A stretch of 64,000 nt of DNA from Persicaria tinctoria (lineage: Eukaryota > Streptophyta > Magnoliopsida > Caryophyllales > Polygonaceae). Below, one piece after another: positions 1-13,200 of this stretch. The notes under the pieces were generated by a model, which saw nothing but the letters and a program-made list of their open reading frames with translations, was not told the origin of the DNA and searched no databases. The translations under genes were made by a program, and so were the position numbers. The stretch is from positions 12,008,967 to 12,072,966 of the forward strand of contig JBANSL010000004.1 in NCBI GenBank assembly GCA_037127255.1. Direction: 5' to 3'. Position 1 is the stretch's first letter; each line of letters begins with the position of its first letter.

Positions 1-129
1 TTCTATTAATATTGTTTTGTAATCAAGTGTTCAAATTGTTAAAATACTAAATTAGTTTTGACAACTTTAATTTTTATTTTAAACTAAAAAGATCACGGTT
101 GAGATTTTTACAATGAAAATTTTCATATT

Positions 130-1000
130 TATTTTTGTATTACTTGAAACATGACAGAGCCAACACATAGATACCGTCGGGTTTGTTTAACAATATTACG
201 AAAATTTTTCCTTTGTTGCCAAACATTCTCAAATTTGAAAGGAGAGGCTTTAAAAGGAGAATCATTGTCAAGAGAGATTGATATAGGACAGGACAATGAT
301 CAGACGACGAGAAAGCCCCATTTTTCATAATGAGATTAGGGAAGGCTTTTAAGATAGGGTATTGAACAAGTACTCTATCCAGCTTTTCATGGATGTTGCC
401 TTCTCCTTTGGATTTTTTCCGCAAGTGAAATTATTTCCAAAAGTTGGAATGTCAATCATCGAGCAATCATCTCTAAATTGGGATAATCTAAGAAATCCGG
501 ATGGGTTAGTCTCTATGCCACCCAATTTATATTGGCTACAACTAATTTCATCGAGATCTCTCATGACTACACATGGAAAAGATGCAGCACTGATAATACT
601 AGAGCGAATCCCAAAAAGAATCATTATTTCTGTTATCAGAATGAGTGTAGACGAAAACAAATAAAATGTCGATATTCTTAACGACACAGTTGTAATGAAG
701 ACCGATAATGCGTGGGAGATGTATTTCTAAAGAAATCATTTCATTAGCATAAACCATTGAGCACCACATCGCCTCTATTCCTCCAGATCGACCTATTGCG
801 GGAGACCAAACCGCATTATGAGACCCAATACTTTTCCAAATCATGTCGGTAGGAATAGACTATGTTGTTTTTGTATCGGCAAGTGCAAGCATTTTGATAT
901 GATCATTTTTTCACCAAGAGTTAATGTTAGTCCAGAAAGTACGTTTGGCAATACCCCTACAGTGTCAGAAGCCAACTCTCATAATCTCACCTTAGATATA
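130..1000 (-). pseudogene. LINE endonuclease-domain remnant
   Basis: Three minus-strand open segments in different frames (about 844-599, 687-349 and 424-140) read in order like the endonuclease/exonuclease/phosphatase domain of a plant non-LTR retrotransposon. The first has an ADTK-like stretch and WSPAIGRSGGIEAMW, the second MRDLDEIS followed by FRDDCSMIDIPTFGNNFT, and the third IHEKLDRVL and SSSDHCPV, close to the closing SDH motif of that fold. Frame changes between the segments show it is dead. No reverse transcriptase follows within the window; the element would continue to the left of base 1. The family assignment is from motif order, not from an alignment. Confidence 0.7.
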
Positions 1001-1447
1001 TGGGAAAAGAGGATAATTCTTCCCATACAGACGGATTCCCAAAGTAATTTTGCTCATAGAACGGATGTACACAAAGTCGGTCTTTAAACATAAAAACCAA
1101 AAGCCCATCAGAGAAAGGTTTCGCATAAGTAAGCTAGAAGACAAAACCAAGCAATTAATCAATTCCACCGATTCGGTCTTGAGGCCGTAGGTAGATTTGA
1201 AGATTAGTTTAGAGATATATAGTCTTATACTACCGTTAGTTATGAAAGGAATGGCCAATAAAGCTATCAAAAGTAATAATGGTGGAATCACGACAAAGAA
1301 CCACCACTTATAATACATCAATGCACATAGAAGCCAAATGCCAAATAAAAGCAAATAAACTCCGAATACACATTTACGCAAGTTCCTAAGCATCATTAAA
1401 TTAGAGTGGAAGTTGAACATTTTAGATTTCAAATAGCATGACAGCAC
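992..1447 (-). other. Unrecognised hydrophobic open frame
   Basis: An open frame of about 150 codons upstream of the LINE remnant on the same strand. It would encode two or more hydrophobic runs (around residues 28-70) with no family I recognise. It may be non-coding DNA that happens to be open, or part of the decayed LINE. I see no splice sites or conserved motif that would raise it to a gene. Confidence 0.15.
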
Positions 1448-1570
1448 AAGATTCTTCCAGACCGAGGCACAACATTTTAGATTTTAGGGGTATGAGGTAA
1501 AGATTTCCCTTTTTATATTCCAACAACAAAGATGTTTCAACTTGGACATCGTCAAACATTCAACACATGT

Positions 1571-1630
1571 CTATACAAAACTCACTTCCAGAAGAGCTAT
1601 ACATACAAAACTCACTTCCAGAAGAGCTAT
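1571..1630. repeat. Two-copy 30-bp tandem duplication
   Basis: The segment containing ACTCACTTCCAGAAGAGCTA occurs twice at a 30-bp period, almost unchanged. It lies between the LINE remnant and the proteasome-like relic and has no evident function. Confidence 0.8.
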
Positions 1631-1744
1631 ACAAAACAAGCACAAGGTTCCCAGTAATTTTGAATTGCAACAGAAAGGTCTATGATATAAGCTTTTCAAA
1701 ACAGTAAACTAATTTTGAATTTCATATCAGGTAACCTTACCTTC

Positions 1745-2558
1745 TTACAGTGAATCCCTCTTCAACTTCTCGAGTAACATTTCAAAAGTTCCCTTGTTAG
1801 CCATACGAAGTTCAGCAAATACCTCTTGCCTCCTCTTCTTGTCGCGTATCAAGTCGTATTTTTTACCTTTCGATTTCCTCCATGCCCTCTGTGCAGATTT
1901 GTTGTCTTCAAACTGCACTAGTCTTGCAACCATCTTATTCTTGATGCCAACACCCACAACAGTGACTGCTGAAACCCCTTTAAACATTCTATCAATACAC
2001 TTTAAGAATGTTATCTCAGTCAAACGCTCGAATTTCCACCCCCATAAAGTCGCACCCTTTTACCCTTTTTCAACTCAGCCTTTTTAAAATTGCCACCACT
2101 ATGTGCATCATAGCAGCATGCCATTGCAACGGCTTCGTTCATCAAATTAAACAACTCATTTTGTATATTGGTAATTTTTCAAGGTTGATAAGCAACTTCT
2201 GTAGGTGGTTCCGAGCTGCAATAACCCCGGATCCAATGCATTGAAACCTCAATTTTTCTTGACCCAACCTCAATTCAAAAGGTTGCATACGATTTGTCAC
2301 AAGCAAGTATGATTTTTCCTTATAAAAACCATTGATCCCAACCTCAATTGGGTATTCTTGTCCAGTAGAGATATACATTTTTTTGGCTCTCTGACAGAGG
2401 TTTCTCATTACTTGATAGGGAGTATCACCCTTCTTGAAATCCTTTTTCAACATCCTTTATGGCATGCATCCCAAAGTTGTCTCCTTTGGGCCCCTTGTCA
2501 TCGTACGTCGACTTCCTGGGGGAGAAACAGAATACTCATATCGGTTGATGAACTCCAT
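1745..2558 (-). pseudogene. Frameshifted proteasome beta-subunit-like relic
   Basis: Minus-strand segments in shifting frames resemble the second half of a 20S proteasome beta (Ntn-hydrolase) subunit. An ATG at 2558 opens a short frame. The frame 2453-2142 gives RAKKMYISTGQEYPIEVGI and then LRFQCIGSGVIAARNHL, like the beta-5 region ending in VGSG. A frame change then gives EAVAMACCYDAHSGGN, like the conserved helix ending DGASGG. After another shift near a run of five G, GWKFERLTEITF leads into 2023-1745, which ends with a basic tail. No N-terminal catalytic Thr region is present. The similarity is from memory of family motifs and is only moderate, so the protein family is uncertain. The frameshifts make an active product unlikely. 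Confidence 0.35.
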
Positions 2559-2570
2559 TGAAAAATTACG

Positions 2571-3092
2571 TGTTAGGGGACTTCTTGTTGGGCCCGACCA
2601 GAAAGCCCAACATATAAGCCGGACTGGGGCACCATCCCAAAACCAATTGGCATTAGGTGGAGTAGCTCATCCACTTATATGTTAGGTTCAGAATCACCGC
2701 TACTTCCGATGTGGGATTCACAAGTGTTCCAACAAATCCCCCTCTCACTTGTGAATCCATCACAAGTCTAGCCCGGTTGGAATTGAGACCTCCACGCAAC
2801 GGGTTCGACTAACCCGTCATCGATACAGATGTGGAGTCCATCTCAATCTTCGGTGCAACCGGCCCACTCGACGAACCCGGCTCTGATACCAGTTTGTTGG
2901 GGGAAGGTCTTGTTAGGCCCGACCAGAAAGCCCAACATATAAGCCAGACTGGGGCACCATCCCAAAACCAATTGGCAATTTGTTATGACACTTGTGAATC
3001 CCACATCGGAAGTGAGATGATTATGAACCTAACATATAAGTGGATGGGCTACTCCACCTAACGCCAATTGGTTTTGGGATGGTGCACCGGGA
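2571..3092 (-). mobile_element. TRIM-type mini LTR retrotransposon, rearranged
   Basis: A terminal repeat of about 164 bp (2571-2734) begins TGTTAGG and ends CCAACA. A second copy starts at 2895 (TGTTGG). The interior is only about 160 bp. Read on the minus strand, the interior starts with a primer-binding site complementary to initiator Met tRNA (TGGTATCAGAGC, 2891-2880) and ends with a purine tract (GAGAGGGGGATT) next to 2734, so orientation is minus. No protein is encoded, as in terminal-repeat retrotransposons in miniature. The second LTR follows the first for only about 80 bp. From about 2980 it continues as an inverted LTR segment, so the outer end is scrambled. Confidence 0.8.
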
Positions 3093-3322
3093 TTCGTTAT
3101 AAGAATACTATAAGTGTGTGTCTCTCCAGAAGTAATGATTCGTTATAAGTCTGTAAAATAATATAAGTAACTAATAATAGTTGGATAAAACCTTATATTA
3201 ACTATTAACTAATATATTGTTATAAGAATACTATAAGTGTGTGTTTTGAGGAAAAACCATATAAGTAAATAATAATTGTTGGAAATCCTCGTATGAACTA
3301 ATATATTGTTATAAGTATACTA

Positions 3323-3350
3323 CTAGTACAATTCCCGCGCCATGGCGCGG
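3323..3350 (-). mobile_element. Helitron 3' terminus
   Basis: On the minus strand a 16-bp palindrome CCGCGCCATGGCGCGG (3350-3335) is followed 11 nt later by CTAG and a flanking T. This is the usual Helitron 3' end: a GC hairpin, then CTRR, inserted before T. The matching 5' end should lie at higher coordinates but I could not fix it. Confidence 0.6.
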
Positions 3351-4150
3351 TTTTTTAAAACTAAAATACTAATAATATATATATAAATATATTATAAAAT
3401 ACTAATAAAAGTTAAGATAAAAAAAAAACTTTACCATAAATGTATCTTATAATTCTGAAATATTTTTTTTTATATCTCGTCTAAAGTATAATACATAAAT
3501 GTAGATATTTTAAATCACACAGTAATAATAATATCAATATCATTGTAACTTTTTTAAAAATTTTGAAATCTGAATCATGCATTTAAATGTGATGTGTCAC
3601 AACTAATAATTATATTCAATGCTTTGAATTAAGCTCAATAGTTAGTACATAAATATGAGTTAAGCCTAATGGTTATATTAGATTGAATAAAATGTTTTGA
3701 ATTAAGCCCAATTGTTAGTAAATATGTTAAGAATAAAAGAGAATGGAGGATTAAAAAAAATTAATGGAAAAAAGGAGAAATAAAAAAACCAAGGAAAAAA
3801 ACATAATTGGTCAATATTCATAAAACTTCTCTAAGATTGACACGTAAGCAAAGTCTTTGATTCTATGAAAAATCTCCTTAGGATCCCAAAAGAGATGCTT
3901 TTGGGGCTCATAAAACCTTTGATGTCAGTTTTCTCCCAATTACCAGGCCAGGTGGACGGTGGGTGACCAAGTGGTCCACATTCCATATAACGCGAATTGA
4001 GAACATGTCATTAGAATTGCCTAATCTCTGGTCAGTTGTCCGCATAAAAGAGTATTTCAATTGCAAGGAAACCTATCACAACAATGGTTTATCCATATGT
4101 TGGAGTAATGGTAGGCTAATTAGATAGCAGCAAATGCCTATGTAATAGAC
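3351..4150. other. AT-rich stretch without genes
   Basis: No coding frame with splice support or known motif is visible. Part is probably the body of the Helitron ending at 3323. Short repeats of the type AATTAAGCYCAATWGTTAGTA occur around 3625 and 3700. Confidence 0.6.
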
Positions 4151-4154
4151 TCGT

Positions 4155-4270
4155 TGAAGAAATATTGCCACATAAATCAAGTTGCTTATATAATCAGTAT
4201 TATAAAGTCAGGTGAAGAAATATTGCCACATAAATCAAGTTGCTTATATAATCAGTATTATAAAGCCAGG
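4155..4270. repeat. Two-copy 58-bp tandem duplication
   Basis: Units 4155-4212 and 4213-4270 are identical except for one base near the end (GTCAGG against GCCAGG). The near-identity suggests a recent duplication. No ORF is involved. Confidence 0.9.
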
Positions 4271-4867
4271 AAAAGAGGTTGAATAATGCATAGGCTTTTT
4301 ATAATCATAATTCATAAAAGAAAAATTGATGCTTGAAATTTTTTTTGAATAAAACCTACAATCCAATGGCAAACCGTCAACAGATTGCAATTACAACATC
4401 CTTCATGCCAAAAAGTTTTTAACGATGTATATATAGATTTGGTTGTTGCTCTTATGAAGATTTTGAGACATTTTGACCGAATATTGTTTATAAGAGATTT
4501 CTTGGAGCATTCTAATCCCATGACACATCTTTGCAACTTCCTATATTAAAAACTATATGTGATATAGTTAATCCAATTTCTCATGATATAGTTATAAGCG
4601 AGTGTTTTACTTTGATAATTTTTTTTCTAAATAAAACATATTTTTTAAAGGAATTTAACGTGGTAAATGATTATATATGGATACCATGGTAAGTTCCAAA
4701 CAACATGCTTAAAATCTTAAAAATATGGGTATCTATAGGAAATATTGAAAGGTTTGAGGGTGTTAATGAAAAAGTATTTTTTTCACAACATTGGTAAAAT
4801 AAATAATGAATCATAAATAAATGTTGTAATAATTGTTTATGATACATCATCTACTTTTCATTTTTTT

Positions 4868-5700
4868 ATCTATCTATCTATTAATATTATTAATTCTGCT
4901 AGCATTTTACTGACGTGTCACGCCCACAATTAAAGTTGAATTCTTTATTCAAATGAGATTTTCTTATTGGTCAATATTATTATGGAAATTTTAAAATATT
5001 TGTTTCCTATTTTAAATATGGTTTGAATCTATTCCCTTTATTTATTTATTTTCGATTATATTGCCGTAAATATTGAGACATGCATGTTTCCATTTTTTTT
5101 TTCCGATTGCAATATTCTCATAATTCGTCTACATACATTGAACTTAAATTTGAATCTTGGTATATTTTATTTTTGAAAATTTATATTCTACATAGACTCA
5201 TATCCAATTGTCCGTTTATAAAATGCTACGGAGTATAAATTAACTTTCACATATGTTCATATTTTCTCACCAACCATGCAAGTATTTCATTTTCAAATAA
5301 ATTAATCAAAGATATACCCGGACTGTCTGCATTCATTATCTTAACAGATTGAATTCATTTAAATATTTGTTTATTATATCGATCACATTTATCCCAATCA
5401 TGTTAAAATTTACTACTCTCTCTATTCGTTTAGCTAAATATGTTATTTAATATTCATTCACGCTTTGTTAGGATGGTAAAAATTATATAAAATATTATTT
5501 TTTCAATTTTTTTATAAATTAATTTCGATAATAGGTAATCTATTAATAATATTAATTCTACTATCATTTTGATGATGTGTCACGTCCACAATTAAACTTG
5601 AATTTTTTATTCAAATGGTATTTTCTCATTGGTCAATATTATTGTTGAAATTTTAAAATATTTGTTTCCTATTTTAAACATATTTGTTTCCTAATTTTAT
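4868..5700. repeat. Pair of diverged 160-bp direct repeats, Helitron-like starts
   Basis: The segments 4868-5035 and about 5538-5700 share most bases, including AATTCTRCTAKCATTTT, a GTGTCACGYCCAC block and CTTATTGGTCAATATTATT. Each begins with TCTAT followed by TTAATA-rich sequence, similar to plant Helitron 5' ends. The rest of the interval is AT-rich and non-coding. Helitron assignment is an inference; 3' hairpins for these copies were not found. Confidence 0.4.
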
Positions 5701-6439
5701 ACTAAAATATTATTTAATTTGATATGTTGTATGTCAAATTGTGATCTATTTTAATCTTCTACGTACATTGAGCATTCGTCAAGTCTTGACTGATTTTATT
5801 ATTGGATATTGAAATCGTTGATTTATCATATTTAACTGATTGCAATATTCCCCACAATGTCTACATACAACGAACATGTAATAATCAAATTTTAAATATT
5901 CGATTTCAAAAATTAATTATAAAAATCAATTAGAGCCAAAAAAAGTTTTTTTTTATAATTTAATTATTTTAGACATCTTAAATAACTATCAAAAAATAAA
6001 TAATTTTTAAAACTCACAAGCATTACTAATGCTTATTTTACATGTTGGATGAGGCTTCTTAGATCACTTTTCTACCTTTAAGGGTCTTTTTTTTACCATC
6101 TTACCTTTATTTTCGCTATTTATTTCCATTTTTTTCTAACCATCTTTCTCATGAAAATAACGAATAAGTTATTTATATCTACATGACTTCAAAATTATTC
6201 ACACAATCACGTGCTTATGATTTTTTTTAATATTTGTATGGGAGCTTATATTTTACTTTTTAGATCTAGGCTAATGATAATAATTATATATTTATTTCAA
6301 ATTATAGTAGTATTAGGCGTTGTGTTTGAGTATTATTATTACTTTAAGTACCTTATTAAATCATTTTCAAAATTTGTATCGTATCTCTTTCCAACTAATT
6401 TATAAAAAAATACTTTATACATATTTTTGTTGTAAACAC

Positions 6440-6440
<1 letters not shown>

Positions 6441-6499
<59 letters not shown>
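6441..6499. repeat. (TA)n microsatellite
   Basis: About 29 uninterrupted TA dinucleotides. Likely length-polymorphic and prone to assembly error. Confidence 0.97.
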
Positions 6500-6507
<8 letters not shown>

Positions 6508-6563
6508 TATTATACAGATATATAAAATGACGTTCAAATTAAAATGGATCAAGCTCCCGTGCC

Positions 6564-6720
6564 TTAGAGCATCTTCCCCCGTAAGTCATAATGGCTAGCG
6601 GAAATAGCCTACCAAAAAAGAATATTCTCTTTTGACCTATTATACGGTTTTGTTGTTCCCACCGCAGGCTAGTTTTTGTAGGCTATATTTCATATAAATA
6701 CTAATATAATTTAGAACTTT
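6564..6720. mobile_element. Tourist-like (PIF/Harbinger) element end
   Basis: A terminal GAGCATCTTCCCCCGTA preceded by TTA closely matches the reversed right end of the better preserved element at 61436-62491, including the following AATGGC and AATAGYCTACCAAAA blocks. The opposite end was not found, so this is treated as a truncated copy. Confidence 0.55.
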
Positions 6721-7278
6721 CATATCTCATTTTTGTCACTCGATTCTATCTTTAGTACATTAAGCAACATAATATTTATTTTTATTATAATTTTGATGAA
6801 TCTATAGTAAAAAAGATTAATGTCATTTTCTAAAATTATTATTTATGCAATGATAATTTAAATATGTCAAATATTCTGTCCATATCGAAGAACTCTTGAA
6901 TATATTTACAATACTACAACTTTTATTTTTAATTAAAAATCATAACTATATAATATATATATATTTATAATTGTATTATTTATATATTTATATAAATATT
7001 AAACACTTAAAAATAAATAAATAAATAGCATTTGACCTTCCAAAAAGGAAGCCAAATTTAACAAAAACAAAAAGACTAAAATGGGTTTTGACCAGGATGG
7101 ACCTAAAATTAGGCCAAAACCCATTTTTTGACTTACCTAGTGTGAGTAGTGGGGTAAACGTATCATCAGCCTCCGGTTTACAGTCAGATTTTGTTGGAGT
7201 TTCCCTCAACTCCACGCCCATTTATTCCAATTGGCGGCAACATCAACGACAGGGCAAAATTGAGGGAGAGCAACTCAA

Positions 7279-10200
7279 ATGGGAGTCCAAGGCCTGTGGG
7301 ATCTCCTTGCCCCCGTAGGCCGCCGTGTCTCAGTCGAAACCCTCGCTGGCAAACGCCTTGCAATAGGTGATTCTGCCCTCTTCCTTGCTCAATCTCTCGC
7401 CCCCAAACCCTAATTTCTCGATCTTCGTTTGAAATTCCATAGTTGTTGATGTCAAATTCCAACTTCTTATATTCTGATTGTATTCAACTTCTTCCCTTTC
7501 CGCTTCCATTCAGATGCCAGCATATGGATGATCCAGTTTATGAAGGCAATGCGCGATGACCGGGGTGAGATGGTGAGGAACGCTCACTTGCTGGGGTTCT
7601 TTCGCCGCATCTGTAAGCTCCTCTTCCTCCGGACGAAGCCTGTGTTCGTTTTTGACGGTGGCACTCCTGCCCTCAAGCGGCGAACTGTCATCGCTCGCCG
7701 GAGGCAGAGGGAGAACGCTCAGGCCAAGGTTCGCAAGACAGCAGAGAAGTTGCTTCTCAATCAAGTAAGAAGTAGCGTGTTTTGATTGTTGATTTCGGGT
7801 CCTTTTTCGATTGGCTTGTCATTAAGGATTATTGGCCTTTAATTTATCAGTTATCATCGAGAATTATCCAAGGGCGGGTTTTTACTATCAGAATGCAAAT
7901 ATGAAAGGTTTCACAATGGAAGAGATAATGTTTTGTAAGTGAATGGGACTTGCTGTATATGCCACTGCGAGTATCGAATTCATTAGTTTAACTATTATCC
8001 GATGAAGAGTTCATGAAAAGTATGCGAAGGGTATTGTTTAGATCACTTAAGGAAACTTGTAAAGTACGTGTTGGTCAAACTGTAAAGCATTTTGAGGACA
8101 TCTATTGTTGAATAGATGTATGTTTGTTTATTTATTGCTTTAATTTGTCATTTTCTTTTTGTAATTTGCTTTGTCTCATGTCTAAAGCTCAAGAAAATGA
8201 GGCTAAAAGAACTAGAAAAGGAACTTGAGGAGCAAAGGATAAAAAATCATGGCAAGGGAAAAAATGTTGCACTACCTGAAGCTATTCCTGAGGAGAGAAA
8301 TGATGCAAGTGCAGGATGTCTCACTCAGGAAGAAATAGATGGAATGTGAGTATTCTTCTTACTGCCATTCTTGATGCGTTAATAAGGAATGTGGAAACAT
8401 ATTATAAATTATTGTTATGGGCAACTCAGGCTGGCAGCCTCACTTGCTGCTGAAGAACGTGATATACATAATACTGGTGCATCAATATCTTCCAGTGCAC
8501 TTCATGGTCAAGACGGAGGCCCATCAACATCTTCTTTTATGGATGATATGGAGGAAGACGAAGATGAAGATGACGAAGAGATGATTCTTGTATGTTTGAA
8601 TTTGTGCTTTTAATCTTTTCATTGTGGAATGGTTAACACATACCGAAAGTGATTCACTGGTTCACACTCTAAATTTCTGAGTAAGTTTTTATCAAGGTTT
8701 CAGCATATTCTTGTTTGTTAGGATGCAATCCCCATCAAGGAAAGCATTATTTTAGATGCAAGGCAATCTTAGATTTCAATCCTTGACTTATCTTGTTGCC
8801 TGAGGCGCTCCAGTTTTGTTTGATTGTTATGGAAGGTTGAAAAAGAAATCCTTTCACAATTGTATATGTATATACAATATGTAAATTCTTCTTCTTAAAG
8901 AATAGTTTGATGCCTTATACAAACAGTGTTGGTTTACATGTGAGTTTCACTTATCTTTTGAGTTAAACCATATGAACTATTAGGCATTAACTTTGCTTAT
9001 CTAGGGGAATATTTGGTACTTTACTAATGCAACATCTTCCACTGCATGGACTGTTGGAGAACTTTTTGTTCTAGTTCATTTGGAATCTTCTGATTGAATG
9101 TTGTATTATTTTCATGAACCCTTAGTTCCCCCTTCTCATCATTGAAGCAACATTAAGCTTTGTTCCTCAGAAGATAAAATAAACTTTTCAGAGACTGTAG
9201 CTACAAAATTAGCTCCATTAAGCTGTCAAGCCAAACACAGCTTTGATTTGAAAGTGGAGATTATTTGTTTTCCCCCCTTTTGAACGCTGCTAGTAATTTT
9301 TTTTTTTTTTTGCAGCCAATAACAGATGGGAAGATCGATCCTACTGTTTTAGCTGCTCTGCCTCCATCTATGCAGCTTGATCTTCTTGTTCAGGTATCTA
9401 ATTGTTTCCACAAGTATTTCTCATCTTCTAACTTAATTGTTACATCATAAACTATTTCTGTGTTTTATAGATGAGGGAGAGATTGATGGCAGAGAATCGA
9501 CAGAAGTACCAAAAAGTAAAGAAGGTAGGTGGCAATGTGGTTATAGGATGTATTTTGCACCCTTCCTGACTATTATTGGATATTATTTCCCTGCTGTTGG
9601 CATTGGAGCAAGCATGCAAAAAGGAGTTCATGTTCCTACGTGGAAACTTTGTTTTGAGATTGAATTACTCGCACTTTCTTAAAATTTTAACGTGCAAGGC
9701 TTTTCCCTTCAGATAAATGCTTGGCATTTATGCCCTGCTACAATCTTGATTTATTGTAGAATTATTAATGGATTAAACACAAAACATGCATCTGTTTGAG
9801 ATATTTGTATTTAACTTATCAAGTTAACTTCCATTTCATTTGAATTTTAATCATCCATAATATTGGCCCAGATTAGCAGGTTGATATTTTTCCCTTGCTC
9901 TGTTTGTAACAGTCTGAACTGTGTTTTATTTGAAGTTGGTAATTTAATCCATTCCAATCCTACTATAGTTTCTCGAGGTCAAATTGGAACACATTGAATT
10001 ACACTGGAACTTTTTTGTTAGTTCTGTGGAATGTATGACCTTAACTATTCTAATCACTTGAAAAAAAATCCATATTTTTGGGTATTTGAAGATGATCAGC
10101 TGTTTATTCCAGAGAAAGAGCAAGAGACTCAATATTTAATATTTATGATCAAGCCTATGTTTTGAGTTTGATGAGGAGTTGACTTTTTATAAATCTGTGG

Positions 10201-13200
10201 TTTATATCGATCCAACTCCACCTAAGTTAATTCCGTTATTAATATGGTTAATTTAGGGCTCCTCTTTGTTTTGACCAGGCTCCACAGGAATTTTCGGAAC
10301 TTCAGATAGAAACTTATTTGAAAACTGTGGCCTTCCGTCGTGAGATTGATGAGGTGCAAAAGGCTGCTTCTGGAAAGGGAGTTGGTGGATTGCAAACTGC
10401 AAGGATTGCATCTGAAGCAAATAAAGAGTTCATCTTTTCATCATCGTTTACTGGCGATAAACAGTGAGTCTCCCTTCCTCTCTCCCTCCCTCCCAGGAAT
10501 GAACAATGGGTGGTGACTACAAAACCACCTGGTTTAATCCCATATTAATAAGCTAGGATTAAGCAATACCAGGGGTGCTTTTTAGGAGATGCCCACCACA
10601 GTTAACATGTTTTGACATTTAGCTATTATATGTATTAGTGTTCTTGCATCTGCTGGCATGAAGAAAACTGCTGAGAATCAAGATGGGGAAGAACTAGTGC
10701 GCTCCTTCACTCACCCAACTACTTTAGGCTCTGCTGTTACATCCACTGCTATGCCTGTGCCTGTGCCATCTGGAGATGTGGCCTCCACATCATCTAGAAA
10801 TGAAACCATGAGGGACTTTGGCAGTGATGTTCAGACATACCGTGATGAGAGGGGCCTTATGCGTGTTAGCCGAGTGAGAGCTATGGGCATCCGTATGACA
10901 CGAGACCTGCAGAGGAATTTAGATTTGATGAAAGAGATGGAACAGGATGTGATCAGTGCAGGTTTACCTTTGAATGTTCCTGTTAATCCTGCTGAAGAAG
11001 ATGTAGGCAACATCAAACTAATTTCGGAAAATTTCTCTGAGGTTAGTGTTAGATCCTCAACCACCACTGAGAAGCATGATAAAAATAGACCCACAGTAAC
11101 GGTTGAAACTTCCTTGGAGATATCTTTTGAAGATGATGCACAGTGTGTACCTGTAGACAATGATGATGACTTCTTTGTTCGCTTAGTAGCTGGTAATACA
11201 GATCCAATCAATTCTGTAGATGGTACCGTGTCAAAAGATAACAATCTTGAATCTGACTCGGATTGTGAATGGGAAGAAGGCAATATTGGAATCCAAATTG
11301 AAAATGTGAAATCAGCAGAAAAGACATCTCAGCTGGAAGAAGACAATGATGACGAGACTGATTTGCAATGGGAAGATGGATTTAGCAACAATCCTGAAGA
11401 TGCTTCCTTATTTTCAGCTATGAGTCTGAAAACCAAATCTAGAGGTTCTATTGAGGAAGAAGCCGCTTTTCAGGAAGCTATAAGGAGAAGTCTTGAGGGT
11501 TTGACGGGTGAAAAGGATGCATCATACAATATGGAGAGCAACAACAAAGTTAGTCATTTGATGTCTGAGGCACTTCCTGACCAGGATAATGAGATTGGTG
11601 TGCCTAAAAATGGGACATCTGATAGTTCTGTTTCTGGGACTGGGTTATTGAATGACATGGCTAAAAATAAATCTTCAGATATTGTTTATTCTTCAGACAT
11701 GATACCAATGGTGTCTGCAGATAATGTTTGTGAGAATATAGACATGGTGGTGGATAGACCTTCTGAAAAATGTGTGCCTTCAGATGTTGGATGTACAAGT
11801 GAATTTGGATTTAGCGTCTCTGTAAAAAATTCAGAGACACCAGCAAATACAGCTGTTCGAACTACAGAGAAATCATATGTTCTTTCAGATGTTCCTTTTG
11901 AAAGTTCATGCAGCACTTCGCATCCTCATGTTAGTGATGCTACTTTGGCTGATCCACTTCATCTTACCTGTGAGAAAACAAATCAAACTGTTGGAGAAGT
12001 TCCTCCTATACAGTATTCTAATGAGGCTCCAGCTGTTGCCATCGGCCTGGAAAAATCCGAGGACCCAGCATCTGATGCTGGCACAAGGAGAAGCTTGAGT
12101 GAGGAAGAACCCATTCATGGTGTTGATGAAAGAGAGCATAATTTTGTTACCAGAGATAATGAAGATGACAATATTCAAGTTGCAGGGGCTCATTTGGAGG
12201 CTGAATTCCAAATGCTTGATGAAGAATATGCTTATCTTGAAGATGAGCGCAGAAAATTAGAACGTAATGCAGACTCTCTAAATGCTGAAATGATTGTGGA
12301 ATGCCAGGTATGTCCTATTACCGTCCTTCTGCACTACTTGTGTAAGCATTTTTTTCTTTCTTTCTAGATTCTCCTGTACAAAATATGCATAATTGATTAA
12401 ACAGTTTGTCTTGTCTCTCCAACTTTCTGCAATTTATCGTTTTCTGATTCCAGGGTGGTCTTGATTCTTGAAAAGTCATCACATTAGACTTTGATGAATG
12501 TAAATATAAAAGTTAGTATTTTATTTTTCATTAATATTAGAGATTTATACATTTCTGGTTATATTGGCTAGCTAGATAATGGGTACTGAAAAATATCCAT
12601 AATGTGAAGTCCTATTCAAATATCCCCCAATATCATTCATTTTCTCCTACTTGAATTTCTTCATGAAGTCGTCGTTCATATCTTTTTGGATGACACCTAC
12701 AGTTGATAGAATAAAAAAGAAAGAAATTATTCAACTTTGGGGTTAAATTGAGGTGACTAATTAATCTTTGTGGATTTCTGTTTTTTGAATATTCATTTGT
12801 TATATTTAGATAATAAGGGTTTTTCACTTTTTTTCTAACGTGAGCACATGATCATACGTACCTCCTTCTAGATGTGACAAAAATAAGTTAACATTTCAAA
12901 GTGCTTGAAGGACTTTATCCCTAATTTCCTTGTCCCCATCCTTGTTTGTCCCCATCCTTGTTTGTCCCCATCCTTGTTTGGGGATTTGAAATCAAAATCA
13001 TCCTAGGCCTCATCGTTGGTCCGGGGTAAAATTAGCCATCGGTCCCAAACCGGTCTGGGCCCCATCCCCATTTATTTTCCTGCAATTACTTTCCCTCGAG
13101 TTTCGTAACGGAATTCCCATTTACACTATTGGTTCCCCTTTTATGCTTCTCTCGTATTTAGTCATGTAAAAGGAAAAAAATCATATTTGAACCTCATGGA

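Noticed and set aside
6211..6502. Hydrophobic plus-strand frames ending in a (TA)n run
   Set aside because: Low-complexity AT-rich DNA and a microsatellite, with no gene signals.
9944..10132. Minus-strand open frame within UVH3
   Set aside because: It lies in an intron of the gene on the other strand and encodes nothing recognisable.
10831..11283. Minus-strand open frame of 150 codons
   Set aside because: It is the antisense shadow of the large UVH3 exon 8.
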